Source of the DNA: Galbibacter mesophilus
Lineage (GTDB): Bacteria; Bacteroidota; Bacteroidia; Flavobacteriales; Flavobacteriaceae
Reading direction: 5' to 3'
Assembly: GCF_023721415.1 (NCBI RefSeq)
Contig: NZ_JAMQVC010000001.1
Coordinates: 310,001 to 374,000 of the forward strand
DNA: 64,000 bases
In this document: positions 43,023 through 52,127 of the stretch, one piece after another
How positions within the stretch are numbered: the first letter of the stretch is position 1
Layout of the letters: the number at the start of each line of letters is the position of its first letter
Notes under the pieces: generated by a model
What the model was told of the DNA's origin: nothing
What the model saw: the letters and a program-made list of their open reading frames with translations, nothing else
Database searches by the model: none
Made by a program: the position numbers and the translations under genes

Positions 43023-44225
43023 CTAAATTTCTTTGAACCGGATTAAATAGGTTACACCATTGGTTGCTTCCAGTTTGTTTATAGACCCTCTAAGTTGGCG
43101 GGTTAAACTATTAATAAGTTTGAGTCCCATAGAACCTTGTGAACTGGTACAATTGTCTTCGGCGTAACCAACGCCATCATCGCTTAAGGTAAGGCGAAAA
43201 TATTCCAAATCTGTTTGTTCAATAGAAATAGTAATAGTTCCTTCGTCTTTATGCGGAAAGGCATGTTTAAAAGAATTGGTGATAAACTCACTAATCAGCA
43301 AGCCTAAAGGAATGGCTGTTTCAACATTAAACTTTATATTCTTAATATTCGTTTGAAAAACAATTTTCTTATCATTCTTGTTTAACGAATTATCTAAAAA
43401 ACTACATAATTGAGCTATATAATCTTGATATTCTATTCTGGCAAGATCTTCCCTAGCATATAACATTTCATGCACAATGGCCATAGAGAGCACTCGGTTA
43501 TGGCTGCTGGAGAGCATTCTTTTAGTTTCTTCGCTTGTAGAGTTCCTCGCTTGCATGTTTAATAAACTGGAGATAGTCTGCAAATTGTTTTTCACCCGAT
43601 GATGGATCTCCTTTAAAAGCACTTCGTTCTCCTTGCTTTTCTTTTCAATTTCTTTTTTGGATGTTAAAAGTCGGTTGTAGTTGCGCAGCAATATTCTCCC
43701 TAGAATGGCGCCCAAAATGTACATACTGAAAAGGAGAACGATTAAACTAAATGTTTCCTGCGAGGCCGGCGGCACTTTGTTTTTTACTGAAAAATGGAGC
43801 GATTCATGAAAATAAACCGCCAGGATAAATGTTAATATAATAATTAGATTAAATCTTCCGTAGGCTCTAGTAGATACATATCCCCCGAATACAATAAGAA
43901 GCATAACGAAAGCAAATGGACTGTTAAGACCGCCACTGTACAACGTCACTACGGCCGACCCTATAAGCGCCAAAAAGCAAGTGCCCAAATAAATGTACAT
44001 TACTTTTCCATGCTTGTAATACATAAAAGTATTTACCAAATTGGCAATACCATAAACAAGGAAAGTCTGCGGGATTACTTCAGTTATATCTAAAATGAAA
44101 TAACAAATAGGCGCAAAGCACAACATGATAATTGAGGAAAAATAGTTGGTATTTAGAATAAGATCTATTTTTTCCTGCAAGCTATCTGAAGCGCCTTTAT
44201 TGAGTCCCATAAAAACAAATTGCAT
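43023..44225 (-). CDS. Sensor histidine kinase, HisKA_2 type, with integral membrane sensor
   Basis: A 400-residue kinase. About six membrane helices fill residues 30-195, without a periplasmic domain of size. The dimerisation and phosphoacceptor motif EIHHRVKNNLQTISSLLNMQ lies near residue 208. The ATPase domain has LLISEFITNSFKHAF (N box), LSDDGVGY (G1) and GSMGLKLINSL. The class is that of HisKA_2 kinases that often signal through stand-alone receivers. No response regulator is next to it, so it is an orphan. Confidence 0.9.
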   Translation of the reverse strand: MQFVFMGLNKGASDSLQEKIDLILNTNYFSSIIMLCFAPICYFILDITEVIPQTFLVYGIANLVNTFMYYKHGKVMYIYLGTCFLALIGSAVVTLYSGGLNSPFAFVMLLIVFGGYVSTRAYGRFNLIIILTFILAVYFHESLHFSVKNKVPPASQETFSLIVLLFSMYILGAILGRILLRNYNRLLTSKKEIEKKSKENEVLLKEIHHRVKNNLQTISSLLNMQARNSTSEETKRMLSSSHNRVLSMAIVHEMLYAREDLARIEYQDYIAQLCSFLDNSLNKNDKKIVFQTNIKNIKFNVETAIPLGLLISEFITNSFKHAFPHKDEGTITISIEQTDLEYFRLTLSDDGVGYAEDNCTSSQGSMGLKLINSLTRQLRGSINKLEATNGVTYLIRFKEI

Positions 44226-44380
44226 GGGGGTGCATATTTATGTGTTAAAAGAATAGAAGCATTCTTTCCTTTAAAAACGATGTCAATTTGAATTTTCAAA
44301 CGCAAACAACCCGTATTTTCTAGGTATAAGAAGCCATTTATTTATTGGTTTTCAAGCTCCTAAGATATCGTTTTTTTTCA

Positions 44381-44417
44381 AAAAAAAAGCGATAAAAACA
44401 TACGTTCTATCGCTTTT
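44381..44417 (-). terminator. Intrinsic terminator after secA
   Basis: AAAAGCGATA (44385-44394) pairs with TATCGCTTTT (44408-44417). In the minus direction the stem runs into a T run. It lies 20 bases after the secA stop. Confidence 0.8.
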
Positions 44418-44436
44418 AAAAACTTTTTTACCTTTT

Positions 44437-47400
44437 TTAGTCTTCTACAAGTACCCATTCTCCCTTGGTTAAAAGGGGTTCCGCTTGTTTAAACTTAAGA
44501 GTTTTATTTTCTCCCGTCATTACGTTTTTAATAGTAACACGGTCGTTTCGTCCAATTTTGGGCTTATCTCTCACAATAGTTTCTGTAACCTGTGGGCGTT
44601 GCTGAGTTTGACCGGCAGCTCTATTTTGTGCCGCTAACTCATCACTATTTGGAATTTCTTCTTTAGACGTTTTATAATCTTCTTTCCGCTTCGTTTCCCG
44701 AGCTTCTTGAATGTTGGATGTGTCTTCTGTTGGAAGTTCTCCTTTGAATAGGAAAGATATCACTTCCCTGTTCACCTTATCTATCATCCCTTTAAAAAGT
44801 TCAAAAGCTTCAAACTTATAAATCAATAAAGGATCTTTTTGCTCATGGACCGCTAACTGCACAGATTGCTTCAATTCATCCATCTTCCGTAAATGCGTCT
44901 TCCATGCATCATCAATAATGGCAAGGGTAATGTTCTTTTCAAAATCGGTGATTAACTTCTTCCCTTCAGATTCATAAGCATCTTTAAGGTTGGTTACCAC
45001 TTTCAAGGTTTTAATACCATCTGTAAATGGAACTACAATACGTTCAAACTTATTGTTTTCGTTCTCATAAACATTTTTAATTACCGGATACGCTGTTTTG
45101 GCATTACGCTCAATCTTATCTTGGTAATATTGAAGCGCTGCTTTGTAAACCACATCGGTAATTTCCCTAGCGGATTTCTTTTTAAATTCTTCTTCGTTTA
45201 TAGGAGAAGTAGTAGAGAAATATTTAATCAACTCAAACTCGAAGTTTTTAAAGTCGCTAGCCAACTTGTTACTCTCTACGATAGCCTCGCAGGTATCAAA
45301 CACCATATTGGCGATATCCAGTTTAAGACGTTCCCCTTCCAAGGCGTGCCTTCTTCTTTTATAAACTACTTCACGTTGAGCGTTCATAACATCGTCATAC
45401 TCCAATAAACGTTTACGTACCCCGAAGTTATTTTCTTCTACTTTTTTCTGAGCCCTTTCAATGGATTTGGTCATCATGGAATGCTGAATTACCTCTCCAT
45501 CTTCCAGTCCCATTCTATCCATCATTTTTGCTACTCTTTCAGAACCGAAAAGGCGCATCAAATTATCTTCCAAAGAAACATAGAACTGCGAACTTCCAGG
45601 ATCTCCTTGACGACCGGAACGACCTCTTAACTGGCGGTCAACACGACGGGAATCGTGACGTTCTGTACCAATAATGGCCAAACCACCAGCGTCTTTAACC
45701 TCTTTGGAAAGTTTAATATCGGTACCACGACCTGCCATGTTGGTCGCAATAGTTACCACTCCTGGCTTACCAGCTTCCGCAACGATGTCGGCTTCTTTTT
45801 TATGAAGCTTCGCATTCAATACGTTATGCTGAATTTTGTTCATGGAAAGAGATTTCGATAATAACTCGGAAATCTCTACAGAAGTAGTACCTACCAATAC
45901 TGGGCGACCTTCACCTACCAATCGAATTACTTCTTTGATTACGGCATTGTATTTTTCCCTTTTCGTTTTGTAAATAAGGTCTTGCATGTCTTTTCTGGCA
46001 ATCGGTCTATTGGTTGGGATTTCCATCACATCCAAATCATAGATTTCCAAAAACTCTCCCGCCTCGGTAATGGCAGTACCTGTCATACCAGACAATTTAT
46101 TATACATTCTAAAGTAATTCTGTAAAGTTACGGTAGCAAAAGTCTGTGTTGCCGCTTCGATCTTTACATTTTCTTTAGCCTCAATAGCTTGGTGAAGACC
46201 ATCTGAGTAACGACGGCCATCCATAATACGCCCCGTTTGCTCATCTACAATCATCACTTTATTTTCCATCACAACATATTCCACATCTTTTTCAAAAAGC
46301 GTGTACGCCTTTAAAAGTTGGTTCATAGTGTGGATACGTTCACTTTTTACTGAAAAATCTTTAAAAAGCTCTTCTTTAAGTTCCGCTTCTTCTTCCGGAG
46401 AAAGATTTTTATTTTCAATTTGAGCTATTTCCGTACCAATATCTGGCATCACAAAGAAATCTGGATCGGTATCCCCTGATAAATATTCAATTCCCTTGTC
46501 AGTAAGTTCAATTTGATTGTTCTTTTCATCGATAACAAACCACAATGCTTCATCTACAACCGGCATTTCACGGTTATTATCCTGCATGTAATGGTTTTCC
46601 GTTTTCTGAAGTAACTGCTTTATCCCTTCCTCACTTAAAAACTTAATAAGTGCTTTATTCTTTGGCAATCCGCGGTGAACACGTAACAACTGAAACGCTC
46701 CTTCCTTGGTATTTCCTTCAGCAATTAATTTTTTAGCTTCTGCTAAGAGACCCGTTAAATATTGGCGTTGCTTAGCTACAAGATCGCTTACCTTTGGTTT
46801 TAATTCATTGAATTCATGACGATCTCCTTGCGGAACCGGTCCAGAAATAATCAATGGTGTTCTCGCGTCGTCAATCAATACAGAATCGACCTCATCCACG
46901 ATAGCATAATTGTGTGTGCGCTGTACCAAATCGTCTGGTGTATGCGACATGTTATCACGCAGATAATCGAAACCAAACTCATTGTTCGTCCCGTATGTTA
47001 TATCTGCTAAATATGCTTTTCTACGACCTACAGAGCCCGGTTGATGGTTATCGATACAGTCTATCGACAAGCCATGAAACTCAAATAAAGGACCCATCCA
47101 AGCGCTGTCCCTACGTGCCAAATAGTTGTTTACTGTTACCAAATGAACACCGTTACCAGTTAGGGCATTTAGGTAAACTGGCAAGGTTGCCACCAACGTT
47201 TTACCCTCCCCTGTCTGCATCTCGGCAATTTTTCCTTGGTGAAGGGCAATACCTCCAATAAGTTGCACATCGTAATGCACCATATCCCAAGTTACTTCTT
47301 TACCTGCGGCGTCCCAAGAGTTGCTCCAAATCGCTTTGTCATCTTCTAACGTAACATAATCATTCTTTCCAGAAATTTCCCTATCGAATGCTGAGGCTGT

Positions 47401-47793
47401 AACGGTAATGGTTTCGTTATTGGCAAAACGTTTAGCAGTTTCCTTAACTACGGCAAACGCTTCTGGAAGTATATCGTTAAGTGTTTTTTCTGAAGCTTCC
47501 TGCGCTTTTTCCTTTAAAGCATCTATTTCAGTATAAATATCTTCATTACGATCGATGTCGTTGGAAGCTTCTGCTTCTGCCTTTAGTTCAGCAATCTTTT
47601 CATCAAAAGAAGCGGTAGCAGCTTTTATCTTATTTTTAAACTCTTGTGTTTTAGAACGAAGTTCATCGTTAGTGAGCTGAGATAGCTTATCTTCAAAAGA
47701 TTTTATTTGGTCTACAATAGGTTGCAAAGCCTTCACATCTTTCTTCGCCTTATCTCCTACGAAAACTTTTAAAACGGAATCGAGTAAACTCAT
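44437..47793 (-). CDS. secA: Preprotein translocase ATPase SecA
   Basis: SecA drives proteins through SecYEG. At 1118 residues it has the long Bacteroidota form. The DEAD motor shows MQTGEGKTLVA (Walker A), the VDEVDSVLIDDARTPLIISG stretch (Walker B, given in part) and GTDIKL; NTNEFGFDYLRDN-like sequence is also present (reads GTNNEFGFDYLRDN). The second motor half has TNMAGRGTDI and QLRGRSGRQGDPG. Extra insertions in the first nucleotide-binding domain account for the length. The C-terminus lacks the CxCGSGKK zinc site and instead ends in a basic VTIKNVMTGENKTLKF module, as in other Bacteroidota. Confidence 0.97.
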   Translation of the reverse strand: MSLLDSVLKVFVGDKAKKDVKALQPIVDQIKSFEDKLSQLTNDELRSKTQEFKNKIKAATASFDEKIAELKAEAEASNDIDRNEDIYTEIDALKEKAQEASEKTLNDILPEAFAVVKETAKRFANNETITVTASAFDREISGKNDYVTLEDDKAIWSNSWDAAGKEVTWDMVHYDVQLIGGIALHQGKIAEMQTGEGKTLVATLPVYLNALTGNGVHLVTVNNYLARRDSAWMGPLFEFHGLSIDCIDNHQPGSVGRRKAYLADITYGTNNEFGFDYLRDNMSHTPDDLVQRTHNYAIVDEVDSVLIDDARTPLIISGPVPQGDRHEFNELKPKVSDLVAKQRQYLTGLLAEAKKLIAEGNTKEGAFQLLRVHRGLPKNKALIKFLSEEGIKQLLQKTENHYMQDNNREMPVVDEALWFVIDEKNNQIELTDKGIEYLSGDTDPDFFVMPDIGTEIAQIENKNLSPEEEAELKEELFKDFSVKSERIHTMNQLLKAYTLFEKDVEYVVMENKVMIVDEQTGRIMDGRRYSDGLHQAIEAKENVKIEAATQTFATVTLQNYFRMYNKLSGMTGTAITEAGEFLEIYDLDVMEIPTNRPIARKDMQDLIYKTKREKYNAVIKEVIRLVGEGRPVLVGTTSVEISELLSKSLSMNKIQHNVLNAKLHKKEADIVAEAGKPGVVTIATNMAGRGTDIKLSKEVKDAGGLAIIGTERHDSRRVDRQLRGRSGRQGDPGSSQFYVSLEDNLMRLFGSERVAKMMDRMGLEDGEVIQHSMMTKSIERAQKKVEENNFGVRKRLLEYDDVMNAQREVVYKRRRHALEGERLKLDIANMVFDTCEAIVESNKLASDFKNFEFELIKYFSTTSPINEEEFKKKSAREITDVVYKAALQYYQDKIERNAKTAYPVIKNVYENENNKFERIVVPFTDGIKTLKVVTNLKDAYESEGKKLITDFEKNITLAIIDDAWKTHLRKMDELKQSVQLAVHEQKDPLLIYKFEAFELFKGMIDKVNREVISFLFKGELPTEDTSNIQEARETKRKEDYKTSKEEIPNSDELAAQNRAAGQTQQRPQVTETIVRDKPKIGRNDRVTIKNVMTGENKTLKFKQAEPLLTKGEWVLVED

Positions 47794-48010
47794 GTTTTTA
47801 TTTGTATTTAGGTATTCAAGTGATATAATCTTTTATAAAATCGGTTAAAAATTGCTTTTCACACCATTTATTTTGGGTTTTTACTGCTTTGTAGCGCTGT
47901 GCTATTCCTTTCATAAAAACGCTTCAAAGGGTACAAAACCAACAATTTCTCCCTACCATCAAGGCGGGTAAACTTCAATTTTAAAAGTTTAGATCACTTC
48001 GTCAAAATTA

Positions 48011-48045
48011 AGCAAAAAAAAAGCCTCAGAAGAGACTTTTTTGCT
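48011..48045 (-). terminator. Intrinsic terminator after the DUF2795 gene
   Basis: AAGCCTC (48021-48027) pairs with GAGACTT (48032-48038) with one mismatch, flanked by A and T runs and closed by AGCAAAA/TTTTGCT. A run of nine T residues follows on the minus strand. Confidence 0.7.
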
Positions 48046-48063
48046 TTATAATGTTAAGTGTTG

Positions 48064-48285
48064 TTAATATTCATCCTCATTCCAAAGGTAATCTTCCTCT
48101 GTTGGATAATCCGGCCAAATCTCTTCAATAGATTCATACATATCGCCTTCGTCTTCCATAGCTTGTAGATTTTCTACTACTTCTAATGGAGCGCCGGTTC
48201 TAATAGCATAGTCAATTAATTCATCTTTTGTCGCGGGCCAAGGGGCATCGTCTAAATAGGATGCTAATTCTAAAGTCCAATACAT
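48064..48285 (-). CDS. DUF2795 family small acidic protein
   Basis: A 73-residue acidic protein with MYWTLELASYLDDAPWPATK, TKDELIDYAIRTGAPLEVVENL and a C-terminus rich in Asp, Glu, Tyr and Trp. The pattern matches the DUF2795 family, predicted to be a small helical domain of unknown function. It is monocistronic, with its own clear promoter and terminator, so it is probably expressed on its own. Confidence 0.85.
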   Translation of the reverse strand: MYWTLELASYLDDAPWPATKDELIDYAIRTGAPLEVVENLQAMEDEGDMYESIEEIWPDYPTEEDYLWNEDEY

Positions 48286-48308
48286 CTGCTATAGATTTTA
48301 ATTTTGTG

Positions 48309-48338
48309 CAAAAATAAATTTTTAAAGTAAAAAGTCAA
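48309..48338 (-). promoter_or_regulatory. Promoter of the DUF2795 gene
   Basis: On the minus strand TTG (48338-48336), a 19-base spacer and TATTTTTG (48316-48309) match the Bacteroidota consensus. The start would be near 48302, 17 bases before the ATG. Confidence 0.65.
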
Positions 48339-48426
48339 GTAAAATTTATATTATTTACATATTATTTCTAAGAACGTAGTTTTTAGGGCGTTATATTGAT
48401 TATTGTTCAATATTTAAAGGTCTGTT

Positions 48427-49005
48427 TTAACCATTCTCCTTGTTGGGGATCCATTTCACTTCCTCAGCCTTCAAGTCAGAAGTCAACTTCCGTGCCAACA
48501 CAAATAAATAATCCGACAAACGATTTAAATAACGCAAAACCAACTCATCAAAAGCTTCGTTTTCAAACAAATACGTAGCCTTTCGTTCTGCCCTGCGACA
48601 CACGGTTCTAGCCAAGTGACAATATGACACAGTTGTATGACCTCCAGGTAAAACAAAATGAGTCATTTGAGGCAAGCTAGCATCCATTCTGTCGATTTCA
48701 TTCTCTAAAAACTCAATGTCGCCTAAAATTATAGATGGAATATTCAATCGCTTTTTTCCACTTTTTAAAAATTCTTTTTCCGGTGGCGTGGCCAAAATTG
48801 CTCCAACGGTGAAAAGCCGATCCTGAATTTCAATAATCGTTTGTTGATAGCTCTCACCTATGTCTTGATCGCGAATAAGTCCCATCCAGGAATTGAGTTC
48901 GTCAACGGTTCCGTAAGCTTCGATTCGAATATGATGCTTGGGAACACGTGATCCGCCGTACAATGCGGTTGTCCCTTTATCCCCAGTTTTCGTGTAAATT
49001 TTCAA
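48427..49005 (-). CDS. Cob(I)yrinic acid a,c-diamide adenosyltransferase, PduO type
   Basis: This 192-residue enzyme attaches the adenosyl group of ATP to reduced cobalamin. It has the N-terminal KIYTKTGDKGTTALYGG ATP loop, the AYGTVDELNSWMG motif and the ARTVCRRAER helix with conserved Arg residues, ending in NRLSDYLFVLAR. PduO-type enzymes act as trimers. A cobalamin-dependent enzyme such as methylmalonyl-CoA mutase is expected elsewhere in the genome. Confidence 0.94.
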   Translation of the reverse strand: MKIYTKTGDKGTTALYGGSRVPKHHIRIEAYGTVDELNSWMGLIRDQDIGESYQQTIIEIQDRLFTVGAILATPPEKEFLKSGKKRLNIPSIILGDIEFLENEIDRMDASLPQMTHFVLPGGHTTVSYCHLARTVCRRAERKATYLFENEAFDELVLRYLNRLSDYLFVLARKLTSDLKAEEVKWIPNKENG

Positions 49006-49044
49006 TACTTATAATTTTAATAATGTTCCAAGTTTGACAAAAGG

Positions 49045-49185
49045 TTACCGCTCTTTTCTTTTAGAACTATAACGGTCTTCAAACCTGTTGTTCCGTCTAT
49101 CTCTCATTCGCTTCATGTTGCGTTTATTATTCAACCAAACGAAGATAAATAGAACAGCTAATATAACAATCCAAATGGCTCTAGT
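49045..49185 (-). pseudogene. Small membrane protein ORF lacking a start codon (possibly truncated)
   Basis: An open frame of 46 sense codons ends at TAA 49045-49047. It encodes one hydrophobic segment (IWIVILAVLFIFVWL) followed by a very basic tail (KRNMKRMRDRRNNRF and further Arg/Lys residues). That is the plan of small membrane proteins common in flavobacteria. No ATG, GTG or TTG precedes the hydrophobic part before an in-frame TGA at 49186-49188. Either an unusual ATT start is used or the 5' end has been lost, perhaps to the element next to it. Confidence 0.45.
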
Positions 49186-49440
49186 TCAGTTTTGAGTGAG
49201 AAATATAGTATCTATCATTTCATAGGGTGCCTTTTCATTTCTTTTGCTCGCCCAAAAGAAACGAAACAAAGAAAAAGGCGCCTTATCCAAGGAATTTTTT
49301 CGACCATTAAGTCGTAAAACCGCAATCAAAACTCCGCGTCGCTCCGTACCTTCGCTCCTGCTCTCGGAGCTTTTGATTACTATTCTGAGGATAAGGAGTT
49401 TTTTTGCGGCTGATTTCAACGCTATTTTAAGCTAGAACAA
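49186..49440. repeat. Putative interspersed intergenic element (about 250 bp)
   Basis: This stretch has no convincing gene but looks composed, with CCCAAAAGAAACGAAAC and AAAGAAAAAGGCGCC near one end and a Ser/Leu-rich frame on both strands. I recall similar AAAAGAAACGAAACAAAG-type sequences between genes in other flavobacteria. Its two flanks carry similar minus-strand words, ATTTGGATTGTTATATTAGCT (split here as ATTTGGATTG and TTATATTAGCT, 49156-49176) and ATTTGGGTTGTTCTAGCT (49430-49447), which might be a diverged duplication made on insertion. Confidence 0.35.
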
Positions 49441-49556
49441 CCCAAATCAAAACAACTACTCTTGTAGATCTTACTACTTAATTGGGAATAGTTTTTAAAT
49501 GACTTTTTACATTAAAATTGGCAGGACTTTCCCGCCACTCCATTTAAAATAACAAA

Positions 49557-50099
49557 TTAAATTCGAATAGAAAAATCTTCTTTCACCTGACCTTTCTTCC
49601 TGAATAAGAGTCCGATATCAAAAAAATCGATAGACACTTGAAATTTTGTGTTCTTTTTTAAATGCTCCCACTGTTTTTTCTGAAGGTTTGTTGCTGAAAT
49701 ATGATCTATCACCAGTAAACTGAAATCATCAGAAGCACCCAGAATTTCTTCAACACAATCAGTTTTCAATGAAAAATATTCAGTTTTGTCACTTCGGAAG
49801 CAATTTTCGTGAAACTTAGAAAAATCCATATCATTAAAATAATGAAGAGTACGATTGATGATTTTCTGTTTTCGTTTTGAAAATGGAGCCCTTTCCTTCC
49901 ATTCCATCAACATTTTATGCTCCCCAAACCGTTGGTTTTTATAAAGTCCGTTTGTTAAATATTCATACACAAAAGGCGAATGCACCCCATGGCGGTTAGT
50001 GGATGTGAATAGATATTTTATGTACTTAAAAGGTTTCAAGTTTCTGGTTTTAGCTTTCTTAAAAACGAATATTGAGTACTGCATACTGAATATTGCCAA
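49557..50099 (-). CDS. Hypothetical protein, possibly a degenerate methyltransferase relative
   Basis: A frame of 180 codons starting at TTG 50099; an ATG at 50084 gives 175. The N-terminal segment IKYLFTSTNRHGVHSPFVYEYLTNGLY is one I know from flavobacterial class I SAM-dependent methyltransferase-like proteins of about 240 residues. The glycine-rich SAM-binding loop expected in the middle is missing, and the C-terminus (FFDIGLLFRKKGQVKEDFSI) is kept. It is therefore a shortened, probably non-catalytic member or a related family. It directly follows the ABC-F gene on the same strand. Confidence 0.6.
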   Translation of the reverse strand: MAIFSMQYSIFVFKKAKTRNLKPFKYIKYLFTSTNRHGVHSPFVYEYLTNGLYKNQRFGEHKMLMEWKERAPFSKRKQKIINRTLHYFNDMDFSKFHENCFRSDKTEYFSLKTDCVEEILGASDDFSLLVIDHISATNLQKKQWEHLKKNTKFQVSIDFFDIGLLFRKKGQVKEDFSIRI

Positions 50100-50105
50100 C
50101 TACCA

Positions 50106-51974
50106 CTACCCCTCTTCCATTTTCATGGAAAGTTCAAACCAAGCTTCTGTTTTTTCCTCAATAGCATCAATAATTTCTTGAAGCTTTATGGATTGCTTAT
50201 CAATTTCATCGCCAACCAATTCTCCAGTAGCAAAAACAGCTTCGGCCTCTTTTTTCTGTTCTTCCAGTTTTTTTATGTCCCGTTCCAGTCGTTTATACTC
50301 CTTTTGCTCTTCATAATTCAATCCAGCATTGGCATCTTTTTTCCAAGTTTTTTTAGTGTTCTCTTCCGAGGTAGTTTTAGTTTCCTTTTCGGGCTCACTG
50401 CTTTCATACGCGCGGTAATCGGTGTAATTCCCTGGAAAATCTTCAATCTCAGCATCACCTTTAAAAACAAAAAGGTGATCTACGATTTTATCCATAAAAT
50501 AACGGTCGTGAGAAACCACCACCAAACAACCCGGAAAATCCAATAGAAACTCTTCCAGAACGTTAAGGGTTACAATATCCAAATCATTGGTTGGCTCATC
50601 AAGAATAAGGAAATTCGGATTCTGAATAAGAACCGTACACAAATACAGCCTTTTCAACTCTCCCCCACTCAACTTTTCGACGTAATCGTATTGTTTTTTA
50701 CGATCGAATAAAAATCTTTCCAACAATTGAGCCGCAGAAATTTGCCTTCCCTTCGTCAGCGGGATAAACTCGCCGTATTCTTTTATAATATCAATTACTT
50801 TTTGTGCAGGCTTCGGATTGATACCGCTTTGCGTATAATAACCGAATTTTACAGTTTCACCAATGATTACTTTTCCTGCATCAGGTGAAACATTACCCGT
50901 AAGAACATTTAAAAAAGTAGATTTTCCAGTTCCATTTTTACCGATAATTCCAATACGTTCGCCTTTTTTAAAGGTGTATTCGTATTTATCCAGTATTTTT
51001 TTGTCTTTAAAACTTTTGGACACATTATGAAACTCCACAATTTTGCTCCCCAAACGCTCCATATTAATTTCCAATTGAATTTTATGGTCTTGCCTGCGTT
51101 GGTGAGCTTTTTCCTTTATTTTGTAGAAATCATCAATTCTAGATTTGGACTTAGTGGTTCGGGCTTTCGGCTGGCGCCGCATCCAATCCAGTTCTTTTGT
51201 AAATAAGTTTTTTGCTTTATCTACCGACGCCTGCTCTGCTTGAAGTCTCGCCTCTTTCTTTTCTAAATAATAAGAATAATTTCCTTTATATTGGTACAGT
51301 TTCCCGTGGTCTAGCTCTATAATTTCGTTACACACACGCTCCAGAAAATAACGGTCGTGTGTTACCATAAATAGCGTTATATTTTCTTTTGCGAAATACT
51401 GTTCCAACCATTCAATCATTTCCAGATCCAAATGGTTGGTAGGCTCATCGAGAATGAGCAAATCGGGAGTATTGAGTAAAATAGTGGCGAGCGCCAAACG
51501 TTTTTTTTGTCCGCCCGAGAGTTTGTTTACTTTTAAATCCAGTTTCTCCAGCTTCAGCTGAAAAAGAATTTGTTTGTATTGTGTTTCAAAATCCCAAGCA
51601 TTTTTAATATCCATTTGCTCAAAAGCTTTTTGGTAAGCTTCGGTATCTTCCGGATTTTGCAATGCTTTTTCATATTGCTGAATAGTTTTCAGCACATTAT
51701 TTTCAGAAGCAAAAATGGTCTCTTCAATAGTTAAATTAGGATCCAAATCGGGTTCTTGCGACAAAAAGGAAATTCGAATACCATTCCGTGAAATTACCTG
51801 ACCGCTATCAGGAGTGTCCTTTCCTGTGATAATATTCAGTAAGGAAGTTTTTCCAGTACCATTTTTAGCTATGAATGCTATTTTTTGATCTTTATTGATT
51901 CCGAAGGAAATGTCGGTATAAAGAACACGTTCGCCATACGATTTGGCTATATTTTCTACTGATAGATAGTTCAC
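50106..51974 (-). CDS. ABC-F family ATPase (Uup-like)
   Basis: A 622-residue protein with two ATPase domains and no membrane segment. Walker A sites are AKNGTGKTS and GKNGTGKST, signatures LSGGQKKRLAL and LSGGELKRLYL, Walker B ILDEPTNHLD and ILDEPTNDLD. The linker between them is Arg/Lys-rich, and a C-terminal coiled coil (about 545-620) is the Uup-type extension. ABC-F proteins bind the ribosomal E site, and Uup also affects DNA transposition in E. coli. A resistance role is not suggested by context. Confidence 0.93.
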   Translation of the reverse strand: MNYLSVENIAKSYGERVLYTDISFGINKDQKIAFIAKNGTGKTSLLNIITGKDTPDSGQVISRNGIRISFLSQEPDLDPNLTIEETIFASENNVLKTIQQYEKALQNPEDTEAYQKAFEQMDIKNAWDFETQYKQILFQLKLEKLDLKVNKLSGGQKKRLALATILLNTPDLLILDEPTNHLDLEMIEWLEQYFAKENITLFMVTHDRYFLERVCNEIIELDHGKLYQYKGNYSYYLEKKEARLQAEQASVDKAKNLFTKELDWMRRQPKARTTKSKSRIDDFYKIKEKAHQRRQDHKIQLEINMERLGSKIVEFHNVSKSFKDKKILDKYEYTFKKGERIGIIGKNGTGKSTFLNVLTGNVSPDAGKVIIGETVKFGYYTQSGINPKPAQKVIDIIKEYGEFIPLTKGRQISAAQLLERFLFDRKKQYDYVEKLSGGELKRLYLCTVLIQNPNFLILDEPTNDLDIVTLNVLEEFLLDFPGCLVVVSHDRYFMDKIVDHLFVFKGDAEIEDFPGNYTDYRAYESSEPEKETKTTSEENTKKTWKKDANAGLNYEEQKEYKRLERDIKKLEEQKKEAEAVFATGELVGDEIDKQSIKLQEIIDAIEEKTEAWFELSMKMEEG

Positions 51975-52127
51975 AAATACATTTTTTGCAAATTAAAGCA
52001 ATTTCAAGTTTGCAAACGATAAAATTTGATGATTCCTGAGAAGACTACTGAATGCCGGATGTTAGTTGCTTGAGGTTTTTATAATTTGCACTGTTAACTT
52101 TTAAATTGCGATCTTGACCTTGCCAGA

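Noticed and set aside
49186-49435. 77- and 63-codon frames on both strands
   Set aside because: Both are Ser/Arg/Leu-rich, overlap fully, lack any family resemblance and lie in the putative intergenic element.
50106-51974. Antibiotic-resistance ABC-F protein
   Set aside because: The Uup-type C-terminal coiled coil and the absence of any resistance context favour a housekeeping ABC-F.
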